Assembly (NCBI GenBank): GCA_964019165.1
Contig: OZ025269.1
Coordinates: forward strand, 12,063,614-12,127,613
From: Mastigias papua
Lineage: Eukaryota; Cnidaria; Scyphozoa; Rhizostomeae; Mastigiidae
Length of the DNA stretch: 64,000 nt
Direction of reading: 5' to 3'
Shown here: in pieces, positions 27,826 through 38,102 of the stretch
How positions within the stretch are numbered: the first letter of the stretch is position 1
Layout: each line of letters opens with the position of its first letter
Position numbers and translations under genes: made by a program
Notes under the pieces: model-generated
The model's database searches: none
What the model saw: the letters and a program-made list of their open reading frames with translations, nothing else
Told to the model about the DNA's origin: nothing

Positions 27826-28277
27826 ACTCTTCCTTTTATAAGAAGAATTTTATAAGAACATGAGCCTCAAAATTTATGGAAAATTAAGAACAAATAAAGA
27901 ACAACCTGAGGCTGAAGCACTGTTGTAAAATGATTTGAAACTGATATAAAACTATTTAAGCTCTACAATGTTTGCTAAAAGTCCTCGAAACATCCAAAGT
28001 ATCAGTGTGTAAAACAAGTTGCAAATGTACCTGGAAGACTTTTAGTAAGGACTATATATTTGTCAGAATGTATATCTTTTGTCTTCTGCTAATGTTGTTG
28101 AAAATGATACCTGTTTCATAAACATCCATTGTTCTCTTATATATTGTCTAATGTTTATGGTGCTTACACCCCAATAATGTAAGACCAAATTTAGAACAAT
28201 TCAGCCTCAAAATTTTGAAAAAGTAAAGAACAGTCAGCCTGAACCTCAATTTTCCTGTTTTTTATAAAAAGAAGAGT
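27826..28277. mobile_element. Inverted-repeat DNA element, copy 1
   Basis: The left end ACTCTTCCTTTTATAAGAA and the right end, inverted, ACTCTTCTTTTTATAAAAAA match. Subterminal AAGAACA/TGAGGCTGAA and CAGCCTGAACCT words pair as a second inverted block. The copy at 54981-55531 shares both ends and interior words such as AACATCCA and TATATTGTCT. No transposase is present, and the superfamily is unknown. It is interrupted by the small MITE at 27964-28054. Confidence 0.75.
27964..28054. mobile_element. Small MITE nested in the 27826 element
   Basis: TA-CAATGTTTGCTAAAAGTCC at the left is inverted at the right (GACTTTTAGTAAGGAC-TA). The terminus resembles that of the MITE at 45317-45594 (CAATACTCGCCAAAAGTCC) and the end at 29250 (CAATTACTGCCAAAAGTCC), all flanked by TA. 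A mariner-type TA target is inferred. Confidence 0.6.
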
Positions 28278-29247
28278 GCAAGTTCTCCCAACCACCAACA
28301 GGAGACGAGAACGTCAACAGTCGACTGACTGTCATTACTAAAGTTAGATGGATTTCACGTATTCTTGGAGCGTTTAACAGCCCAAACTAAAAATGACTCA
28401 GTTTATCTATTCTGGCTGAAATTTTCCCTGAATAACCATGAATACATATTGGAATATGTTCACGGTCACAGTATCCAATCTCGTAGTTTTGATAGACTCT
28501 GATACAAAATAAAACCAAGTCCAAAAACATAAACACTATTCAAAGAAAGCATGAGATTTCAATACAAATTATAAAGATCTATTAGTTCATGAACCTAACT
28601 TAATTAACTATAATGATACCTTGAAATTTCTTGAGAGATATCAATGTCGCCAACCTTCTGTTCGTGTTTCTTGCTACAGCAGCTACAGATGAAGAAATAG
28701 CAACGCGCATGAAAGACTAGCCCTATTATATGAGGTACAATTTTAACTATAGTATTCCATTTTAACTTCAGTTCGATTTAGTCATGATACTCATCTTCTA
28801 TTGGAGCCCCTTCATAGGTAGGAGACATTTTTGTCCTCTTTTCAATAAGTGCAACTTTCTAAAAATTTCTTAAAGTCACATAGATAGCAGACACACTAGG
28901 AAGACTGGGCGGTGGCACGTGACCTGAATTTTGGCGGGAAACTTTCGCTTAGGCCTCCTTTGCTCAACAGATAATTTTCAATTCAAAACGGACCAAGACA
29001 GGCAGATGTGCCAAGGAAAAACAAAAGGGTGCGGAAACAAGTGGCACACGAAATCGAACTGCTCCTCTGTTTATTTGATTAACGCGGAAGATCGCATCGG
29101 GGCTGAGTACACTGTTTGCAAAGCTTTTTTATCTAACGAGAAACAACAAAACCGTTTGTTATCATGTCACTTGAGCAAAATTTTGAATTAAAACACTTAG
29201 TTGTCATATAAATAGCAGCAGCATGATCCTTTGTTAATCTATTCACC
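28278..29247. other. No gene recognised
   Basis: An 86-codon frame (28931-29191) is Cys-rich but lacks recognisable motifs. Otherwise AT-rich. Confidence 0.35.
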
Positions 29248-29475
29248 TACAATTACTGCCAAAAGTCCTTGGAACACGCATTGAATAATGATGTGTATTT
29301 GACAATAATAAATTTCCGGTCGAATTTGGCAGCTACTGATCCCCCCCCCTCCCCGTAAAGCAATGTTGAGGTAAAAGCTTTGTTGCAAGAGTACTATTTG
29401 AGAGCAAACTGACGTGTTTGCTGTGAGCAATCCCTGATTAATTCAACATTGCTCTGAGTGGGGAGAGGGGGAGTT
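29248..29475. mobile_element. TA-flanked MITE, degenerate copy
   Basis: It begins TA then CAATTACTGCCAAAAGTCC. The internal inverted pair CCCTCCCCGTAAAGCAATGTT and AACATTGCTCTGAGTGGGGA corresponds in order to the internal pair of the 45317 element. The right terminus is eroded. Confidence 0.6.
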
Positions 29476-29770
29476 TGCTCCATAAGTCAAAAAGTAATGC
29501 CTTTCTAACTTTAGAGTCACGCCAAATCTAGAAAGAAGGAGAAAGACGAAATCATCGATATGCGTATGAGCGCCTTCAATATTCTGGTCGGTATGCACCA
29601 ACTGTTTAGCTTCTAAGTTTTTAGGCAAACACATACTTTTAGCCTAAAAGTTCTTGAGGGGCAAATAGGGGCAATTAAGGGCAAAATCTTCTAATTGGGT
29701 GGGCAATGCCTCCGTGCCCTCCCATCCTCGTTCTTTAGGCCTAATTTAACGACTGACTGTATATATCAGA

Positions 29771-30690
29771 GACAGAGGGGTCAAATTGAATCTTTGAGAG
29801 GCCCAGTCTAGACTATGAAAGTCCTAACTGGTTCACTTGTTCTTTTTCGTACTTTAAAGCTACTGCAATAATGCTGCATTGCAGACTGATGTAAACACGT
29901 CAAATCAAATCGTAAAAACACCCATGTCTCCATCTTCCAGCCCCTCCCTACAAGTAATTAATGACCAGTCCCTTATGTCATAGTATTGACGTCCCCTACT
30001 CGATACACTAAAGGGTGTGGCTCGTCAAAAATCTTCTAAATCTGCTGTGACTGGCACCGCCCATATAAAACTAAATCGTTAATGGTGCTCCGATTCATCT
30101 CTACCAGACAGAAGGGTCAAATTGAATCTTTGAGAGGCCCAATCTAGACTATGAAAGTCCTAACTGGTATATTTGTTCTCTTTTTCGTACTTTAAATCTA
30201 CTACAATAATGCTGCATTGCAGGCTGGTGTAAACACGTCAAATCAAATCGTACAAGGTATTCAGGATCACTTTTTCTATTTGTCCCAACTCGTGTAGAAA
30301 AGGCTTGAGGAAGTGGGATGTTTCTAGCAAGGTAGAAGTCAATGCTAAGGAACGGTTACTAATTCTTCCAGGTGAAGGGGCGGAAGACATCTAGGCAGGG
30401 GACCAAAATTCTGCATACTCGGAGGGAAGGGGGGTGAAAAATAAAGAAGATTTTAAAAGAAAGAGCATGGATTTTCTTCTAAAATCCTGGAGTGGGGACC
30501 AAAATATTTACATAACACAGAGATCGGGGATGAAGATTCCAATGAGAACGCCTTCCAGCCCCTCCCCAAAAGTAATCAATAATTGACCCGTCCCTTATGT
30601 CATATTATTGCCGTTTACTGCCCGATGCACCAAAGGGAGTGGCTCGTCAAAATCTTCAAAGTCTGTTGTGGATGGCGCCTCCCACAAGCA
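29771..30690. repeat. Imperfect tandem duplication
   Basis: Copy 1 (29771-30103) and copy 2 (30107-30690) share, in order: GGGTCAAATTGAATCTTTGA, GACTATGAAAGTCCTAACTG, ATAATGCTGCATTGCAG, AACACGTCAAATCAAATCGT, CTTCCAGCCCCTCCC, TCCCTTATGTCATA and GTGGCTCGTCAAAA. Copy 2 holds about 285 extra bases (30262-30546). No coding frame spans either copy. Confidence 0.85.
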
Positions 30691-33309
30691 TGCACACAGG
30701 GCCTGTAAGATGCAAAAACCCATTTGATTATTACGATGATCACTTACTTGCATCATTATCACTTTTCGCACGATCTTTCTTTATATCCAACTTATCGAAA
30801 TACTCGGATTTACCTTGAGCTATAATTAGTGTACAGTGGATCAAGAGATTAAACTAAGCCTTCTACCCTTTGTGCAATAAATACGAATTAAACCATTCCA
30901 TAATTGGTATTAGCTCTGAAAATATTTTAAGACAGGCAATATTAGCCGCGCAGTAGCGATAGGTGACCCAGTAATAATATTACGATAGGCCGCTCGCAGC
31001 AGAAAACCGGATGACAACGAATTAGTGAGGGAAACACTGCTGCTTGGAACACGCTAAGATCAATGGCGACAGGAGACTTTTATTGTAGACAATTACGAAT
31101 CGCATCCAGATTAGACGCATCTCTTTGCTATTGTAGTGGAGGGCAAAAGATCATCTTTGTAAATAGCTCTCACGCATAAACATGAAAAATCAGCAGATCC
31201 ATGGTAAACATCTGGAATATAACGGGCGCTTCAGACCAACTGGCAAGTAAATCTCTACGCACGTTAATGCAACTTGATTTCGCCTCATCCCAAATCGCGA
31301 TGGTATGTAGTGCATGTGTTATCTGATTTCTGACTCTTATCTATGTGAGGCTTGAGTCGCTTGATTGAACTATGGCATATTGATTCATTTTGACCCCATC
31401 TTTGCTCAATCCAATGTTGTTTTCGTCCGTTTTTAGTACTCCCGATAATTTATTGTCGCATCAGATACTTCATGTTGTAAAGGGACCCAGCAGATTGTGC
31501 AATGCAGTGACGGATTTTTGCAGATATTTGGGGAGGGGGGAATCGAGGTAGATTTGCCAATGTCTATACAGTGAAATAGATGAGACCATTATAAATATTC
31601 TAATTCCTGGACTCGCCCCATATATATTCCAAATCCTTCTTCTTTAATGTACTTGAAAAGGAACAAAGCAATGGATAAGGATAATAAATGGCTCCTTTAT
31701 ATTTGTTTAAATCTATAGATTTTGTTGGGGCTGAGGGTTGGAGGGGGGCTGTATAACTCGTGCTATGCTGTCGTTTCTTTGAACGTCGGTTTTCACACAA
31801 AGTGTGTTTGTTTTCAAAGGAGATTGAAGCAGAATTGCCTGCGTGCATCTGCTTCACGCATATTATAGAAAACAAAGGAATACGAGGAAACTAATGATTA
31901 AATGAAGCCGATTCAGGCTTGAAATATACGAGACTTATGATCTAAGTGACAGTTTCTTGTTCCTTTGAAAAGAGAATGCATATTGTTTGCTGTGCCTAAA
32001 ATTTGCTTGTCATATATTGGTGCTTGGATTGCTGGCAAATTTAAATAGCATTGATCTCAGAACAAAGAAAAAATACGAACAATGCCAGGAATGGTTGGCA
32101 TAGAATACTCAGGGGATTCATGAATTGATATGACAGCACTTCAACCAGAAAACATGATTATGGTTGATGGCTAAGTAGATCATTATTCAACTGAGCTTGT
32201 TGCACCAACATAGGAAGATCACTTTATCATGACCGCTGTTTTTGTCAACGTAGTTACTAGAACGTACGGTCAATTTTATTTGCATTACTCACCTTGCCCC
32301 CGAAGTGATTTTTAAACTTTTGTGGCTACGAGATTGGTCGCATAACAACGTTGACTGTTAGGAAGACGTTGTAAGCGAATCGATCTCACCCTTGCTTGGC
32401 AGACAACTAAGTGAAACCAGTAAGCCTGTGGTTGTTGATCACATGTGCTGTTTTCTAGGCCTCAACGATATTATTGAGTTCGTTTGGATAACAATGCATC
32501 CTTATCCACGGCTAATAGCAAACTCAGAGTGAAGACTGGTAATAGGAGTTTAGTATTGGTATTGTATTTGGGTAAGTTGAAAATATTATTTCAATTGTTG
32601 ACAACTAAGTATTTACGTGTCTTTTGTGTATATCTATGTGTATTTACATTAGAATGGCAGGCTTTTTTGTGGTCATGTAGAGACGAAAACTTATTTTGAT
32701 GCGTTAATTAGTGTTTGAATTACTATGACGTTGACATGAATCAACTTAGTATCATCATCATATTACCACCATGAACAAATGCGCGGCGCGTGATAGACCT
32801 TTTATTGCGGCAAAAACGGAAGGTAAATAGGAAAGTAAGCATTAGGGAAATGTGAGGAGCTGTAGCGGGAGATAATGAACCTGAACGTTAAAGAATAATA
32901 CACACAAGTAGCTAGTGCGGACGTTAAGTGGATACTCAACTGGGCGGACTGCTATTGAATCCTACCTCTGGCTGTGGTGAAGAAATCTTGACTATTAACA
33001 AGTGGGGATTCTCTTATGGTAAGGAAGCGCAGTTTTCTTTGATATACATTGACGTGTGTGGAAAGTATGATCATTTTCTGTAGGCTATGATCTATTTTCA
33101 AAGTGTAAACGGGAACGTGAAAGCATTCTCTGCATTTGATTGGATCAGCGATAGTCGGTCTATATTAGTATTGAAATTGGTAACTTATTAGAGAATCAAC
33201 GAGGTTTCAGAGTCACAAACAGATGAAGCCAAGGACACGGGTATCAATATATAGAACCCAAGGCAGAAGCAACACCAAGTATTCCAGGGGCAACCAGTGA
33301 GCTCCACTT
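30691..33309. other. No gene recognised
   Basis: AT-rich. A GCAGTGACGGATTTTTGC word at 31505 resembles a MITE terminus. Short frames such as 32484-32699 have no domain. Confidence 0.4.
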
Positions 33310-33312
33310 TTA

Positions 33313-33811
33313 GGCCTTGGTCAAACGTGACGAACTTTTGTCGAACATTTACTTCTGCAGAGGCATGCAAATAAAGCATGCAAACTTGCATGGCTTTAAT
33401 GGATTTGTGGAAAGATGGAACCAACAATTAGGTGCAACAGAGTTGTTAGGCCCAGGCTTAGCTCCTAAAATCATCCTGCCCAATACCCTGAACTTGTGGC
33501 TCCATGCATTTGTTCATGGTTCTTTAAATTCAACCAGTTTTCGATCCATTTGAAATTAAATCTACGAAGAACTGAGCAAATTTTGGTTGGACCGTTTCTT
33601 ATATACGGATGCGTGCATTGGATGAACATTTGCAGAACTTGAATAAGTGCCAGAATGTTTGTGATTTTCATCAAACAATGTTCGCACAACGCCGAACATT
33701 GTCTAACACGAAATTTTAACATCGAACAGGGTGATCAAACGTACCGAACTTTTGCAGAACAAGGAAGTTGAACATAGTTCGTTGAAATGTTCGTTGCGTT
33801 TGAACAAGGCT
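33313..33811. mobile_element. PIF/Harbinger-like MITE
   Basis: The left terminus GGCCTTGGTCAAACGTGACG and the right terminus, inverted, AGCCTTGTTCAAACGCAACG match. Both flanks are TTA (33310-33312 and 33812-33814), the 3-bp target typical of PIF/Harbinger. Subterminal GAACATTT and GAACTTTTG words repeat inward. Non-coding. Confidence 0.75.
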
Positions 33812-34019
33812 TTAGAAGCAAGACACTTGTCCAATCATGGGCAACTTATGGATTTATGATGCATAGCTGAAAAGTAACTTTCAAACTAACGGTTATTTTC
33901 ACAACTTGAAAAACGAACACAGAACTTTAGTGAAGTACCGATGAGGTGAGAGCACTGCGCTAAATCCGATGATCCCCATTGAAAGTGTCTGCCATGGTCG
34001 AGATAATGTAACGCTGTTA

Positions 34020-34442
34020 GGCCCCGGTCAAACTGATCAAAGATTTCAATAAACATTTATCGGGATTCAAGTTTTTTCCATGTTGTAAGGAGGTGGTCAA
34101 AGTCAAACAGATAAACAATTTCTTCTAGAATTTCGTTAACGAGGCTCCATGGAGCGTGCATAAGGGAAAAATGTGAACGTGTCATCATTTGTAGTGGTTT
34201 GCGCCTGTGCGTGATCACAATGCAGTCAACTGTTTTGGCGTCAAGTTTGCTTTGAGTGTCAGACAAACCAAATATTGCACTCAACAAGTTGCAGCACAAT
34301 GTGTTGTTGACTCCCATCGAACTTCATCCAACATCGCCAAACAAGTAGTAGCTGACCATACAAGGCGGCCAAAGTGGCCCAACATTTCATCATTTGTCAC
34401 ACAAATGTTATGCGAAATGTTTGATCAATTTGACCGGGCTTG
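34020..34442. mobile_element. Related MITE with GGTCAAA termini
   Basis: GGCCCCGGTCAAACTGATCA at the left pairs with TGATCAATTTGACCGGGC at the right. CAAAGATTTC on the left and GAAATGTTTG on the right extend the pairing. TTA precedes the left end, but no TTA follows the right end. The core carries frames with no recognisable domain. Confidence 0.7.
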
Positions 34443-34458
34443 GTGGAAAGGTCCATTT

Positions 34459-34820
34459 GGCTACCTTGTGGATGTGCAGTTTAGGGTAACACCCATGCTT
34501 TAAATTCTATAAGAAGTTACTCCTTACGATGAAGAAAGTCGAATCAGATGTTAAAAAGTGCGGTGCTACTTACCAATTACTTATTTACACCTATTTTTCC
34601 CTGCGAGCATTAAAATCCCGTGTCCACAATCGCTAACCCTAACCCTGACCCTTACCCCACAGAATACCCTGGCCCTGACCCTAACCCGAACCCTATGTAT
34701 GTGGTAAGTAATACCGCACTTTTTGTCGTCTGTTTCGACTCTCTTCATCGTAGAAAGTAATTTCGTATAGAATTTAAGGCGATTTGGCTGTTACCATAAA
34801 CGGCACATCCACCGGGTACC
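34459..34820. mobile_element. Long-TIR MITE with telomere-like core
   Basis: Arms of about 117-119 bp (34459-34575 and 34702-34820) are inverted copies. They pair through GTGGATGTGC, TAAATTCTATA, CGATGAAGA and AAAAAGTGCGGT to CTTACCA. The 126-bp centre holds CTAACCCTAACCCTGACCC and CCCTGACCCTAACCCGAACC, degenerate forms of the animal telomere repeat. Non-coding; no transposase. Its left edge nearly touches the MITE ending at 34442. Confidence 0.8.
34634..34695. repeat. Interstitial telomere-like tract (CCCTAA)n, degenerate
   Basis: About ten hexamer-like units (CCCTAA, CCCTGA, CCTTAC, CCCGAA) lie inside the inverted-repeat element at 34459-34820. Confidence 0.8.
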
Positions 34821-37183
34821 TACCAACTACTGTGCTTTGTTGTCGCCTGGTTTGCTTCATGAACCTCATTATCTGCAGTAAATTGCTGTTTCTCTGTAGC
34901 ATAGGCCCATTTACATGAGAAGAAACGGCATGAATGGAAGCAAAGTGTATTGTATTTATAGGGGTATGGATCCAAACAGTTGTGTACATGGGAAACTTCC
35001 GGGCCACCCTGTCACAAAATGAGTAAAAACAATAAAAATAAAATAATTATAGGAAATACCAGTATATTGCAGAAAATATGTTTTATTTGCGAAGTATGTC
35101 AGATCCCAAACAATGGGTTTGGGATTGAACCATGGTTAGTGCCCACTTGATTGTTGCAAAGATTATTTTTGCAATTTTTTGCTGAGTGTGAACAGGTGAT
35201 ATTGTTGCTGTGTGCGATGAAGATTTTGCGCACTTTTGAGAGGTTTTAATCGTGATTTTAAATGTTAGAACTAAACACCCAGCAACCGATGGCCACTGAG
35301 ATTATTTCCCCTCGGATAGGTTACATACAAGGGACAAATTCGAGCTTCAAATCTCAATTCAGTTCTACACCACTGGTTAGAGAGTGATTTGCCAATTCGA
35401 CCTATATCCTAAAGCTCTCAGTGGATATCATGGACGGATTTAGAAGAAATCCAAAAATCCAATTGTCTGACTCTTTATGCTGTCTAGGGCCAAGATAGAA
35501 ATCGCCATACATCTAGTACGTGGCGCGTTCAGTGATGTACGAGAATTCTTTTAGTAGCAAGGTCAATCAGAACAGGAATAAGTTATATTGAGAAAACGAA
35601 TCATTTGCGTGTACACTGGATACCCTTCCAGCAAATTTTTCATATGTTCTAAAAATTATAGTTATCGTGGTCTCAGGGCAGGCTGGGCCTGTCCAATAAT
35701 CTATTTCAGCGATATACTAGAGGAGCTGAAAATATGTATAGTCGTTTCCTCGATTCTAGTCCTATTCTCCAAGGGTAGTAAGCATTGCTACCTAATTTTA
35801 GTGTGCAGCGATGACCAATTTTTTTCAATGCTAAGTATCAGAACGGTGAAGTGTATAATTCAAATTAAAATTCAAAAATGGGTAAATATATGTCTACTAC
35901 ACAATCATGCCGTAAAAGCAGTTTCAAATTAATATTATTAGGTAGTAGGATTCTTGTATTGATATGCAAAATTATAGAACTGTTCAGTGGTAGATTGATT
36001 TAGGCAAATGAATGTTGATTTTTTTTGTACCATAAGCAAGTCGTTTCTTCAAGAATTTCAAGGGCCGCTCTTTAACAGTGCATGTTTACGTTTAGGGAGG
36101 AAATTATCGCATATTGCTTTTATTGCTTTTGTTCTTTAGGTTATTTTCCCACTAACAATTATATTTAGTAAATTCATTCTGTTGCTAGTTTATTAAATCA
36201 TTTAGTTTTATTTTAGTTCTTTGTTTTGTTATTAAGAATTATTATTATCAAAATTGTCAGTTTTGTTAGCAAAGGAACAGTAATTTTCATTTCAAGGTTT
36301 TGATACACTTTCAGTGGTGCAGTCCCTGCATTCCATTTTTCGATGAGTCACCGCTGCTTTAGTTATTATGTTGAAAATGTTCAATAAGAAATGGAGAATG
36401 TGGCCTGGCAAAGAATAGACTGTAATACTTTGAATCTTGTGAGCGTGAGTTTTAAATTAGAACGATTCCATGGAAACATGGAAAAATGACTACTTCTTAT
36501 CATATTTGTGTTGCTTATATAGTCTTTCACTTCGGAGGGTGAGGCTGAGGGTGAGCTCCTCCCTCTGGGCCTCCTGTTCTACGCCACTGCTTGAAAATAC
36601 ACGCACGCCGTTTGAATCATGTAAGTAAATGGTGGCAAAATTACAAAATACGAATGTTTTCAGAGAACATGAAAATTGTAGGTATCAATATATGAAAAGA
36701 TCGTGTATTTAACTGATACACAATGTGATAAACACCAGTTTTACCTACTGCTACCTCGTGTAATTGCCAGAAAGAGCATGGAAGGCTATGAGGAGTTCAC
36801 CAGTCCCCCCCCCCCAACTTTTTACTACCTAGATTTTGTGACAAGTGCTTGGAGCGTCACCTCTGGCTCCTAGTTGTAAGTCATTTTTCGCTCAGCACAA
36901 ACTGTTCACCCCCTACCAGTTTTGAATTAACTCCACCAGGTTTCGCTTATAGCTCGCTCATATCTAACATTTAGTAGGTTGTTCGACCCACAGTACGAAC
37001 TTGTTTTGGCTTTAGGAGTCAAGACCACAGCTCTGTCAAAACTACCCTTGTTTTGGTTGCTTTTATTTATGTGTTTATTCACCTGATCATCTTTATCTAA
37101 ATATGCACGAAGCGTAATGCGGTATAAATCTATATTTAAAATTGATACTGACAGTTGTAAAAATGTATCTTAATTTAAATAAT
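34821..37183. other. No gene recognised
   Basis: A 114-codon plus frame at 35588-35932 has a hydrophobic stretch but no recognisable domain. GAGGGTGAGGCTGAGG near 36537 is followed by TACGCCACTG, like a MITE end without a partner. Confidence 0.4.
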
Positions 37184-37600
37184 CTATTTACTGAAAATGA
37201 TGAATTTATATAATATAAAATAAGTAATTTTACAACCGCATATTTTGCAAAGTATTGAATCTATGCTCGATTCCTCCAAGATGAGATCTTGAAAGCTCCA
37301 GTTCTTCACTATAGTACGAGAAAGGGGGAACATTCTTTTAGCATACTGAAAGCTTTTTCGTCCGACACTCGTCAGAGTATGAAACGTCGGATAAGCTCCA
37401 GTTCCAGAATATTGCATTACGTAAGCTTGGTTAAATATAGGAGTGCTAGGGAAGATGCAACCTGTTAGAGTAGAAGCAGAGTTGGGAGTGCTTTGTTGAT
37501 GTTTTTTCCCGTGATCATCCATTTTTGAAAAAGTGCATGCAAATGATGACCTCTGTTGTTCACCATCCTGTCCTTTACATGCTCGGGTGCTCCTGAGCAC
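37184..37600 (-). CDS. Possible small coding exon, unknown
   Basis: An open minus frame of 138 codons has no ATG at its 5' end; the first ATG (37522) would give MDDHGKKHQQSTPNSAS and about 112 residues. An upstream AAAGGCAG could act as a splice acceptor. The protein would be Ser/Thr-rich with a hydrophobic Cys-containing C-terminus (SILCKICGCKITYFILYKF). It lies head to head with the 38103 gene, leaving about 0.6 kb between starts, so a shared promoter is possible. In DNA this AT-rich an open frame of this length is only mildly unlikely by chance, and I recognise no homologue. Confidence 0.25.
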   Translation of the reverse strand: MLRSTRACKGQDGEQQRSSFACTFSKMDDHGKKHQQSTPNSASTLTGCIFPSTPIFNQAYVMQYSGTGAYPTFHTLTSVGRKSFQYAKRMFPLSRTIVKNWSFQDLILEESSIDSILCKICGCKITYFILYKFIIFSK

Positions 37601-38102
37601 TGCCTTTGAATAGTAGAGTTAGACTTAAATGAGTTGTATTGTTTTGGCAGAGAGCTGTTTTTATTTGATTTTCCATGTAACGTAAGCCGGTCGGATTTGG
37701 CTTGGAGACACGTCAGTCATAGCATAGCCGCCTAATGTTTAAGAGCTCTGATCTGTTTTATCTTCTCCCAACCTAATTGACCAATCATTGTGCAAGTTTC
37801 TGATCACACGTGCTAAGACTAGGTCCATTTCGTATGATGATTGGTGTGTTAGATTGGGAGAAAATAGACTTGATCAGTACTCTCAAATATTTGATGGCTA
37901 TGCTTTCACTCATAAGAGGCTTATCATTCTAAGTATTATCAACTTGTCCGTAGATCCCCAGGTATTTTCATTTATTTCTCCAGTACTCTCATTCTACGAC
38001 TACTTTTTCTTGCAGTATCCTTGATTTTATTATTCCAACTTTCAGGCTCGTTAAAACTGCAATCGAAGTTTGTATTGCATTGGATTGGCATACAGAATAA
38101 CG

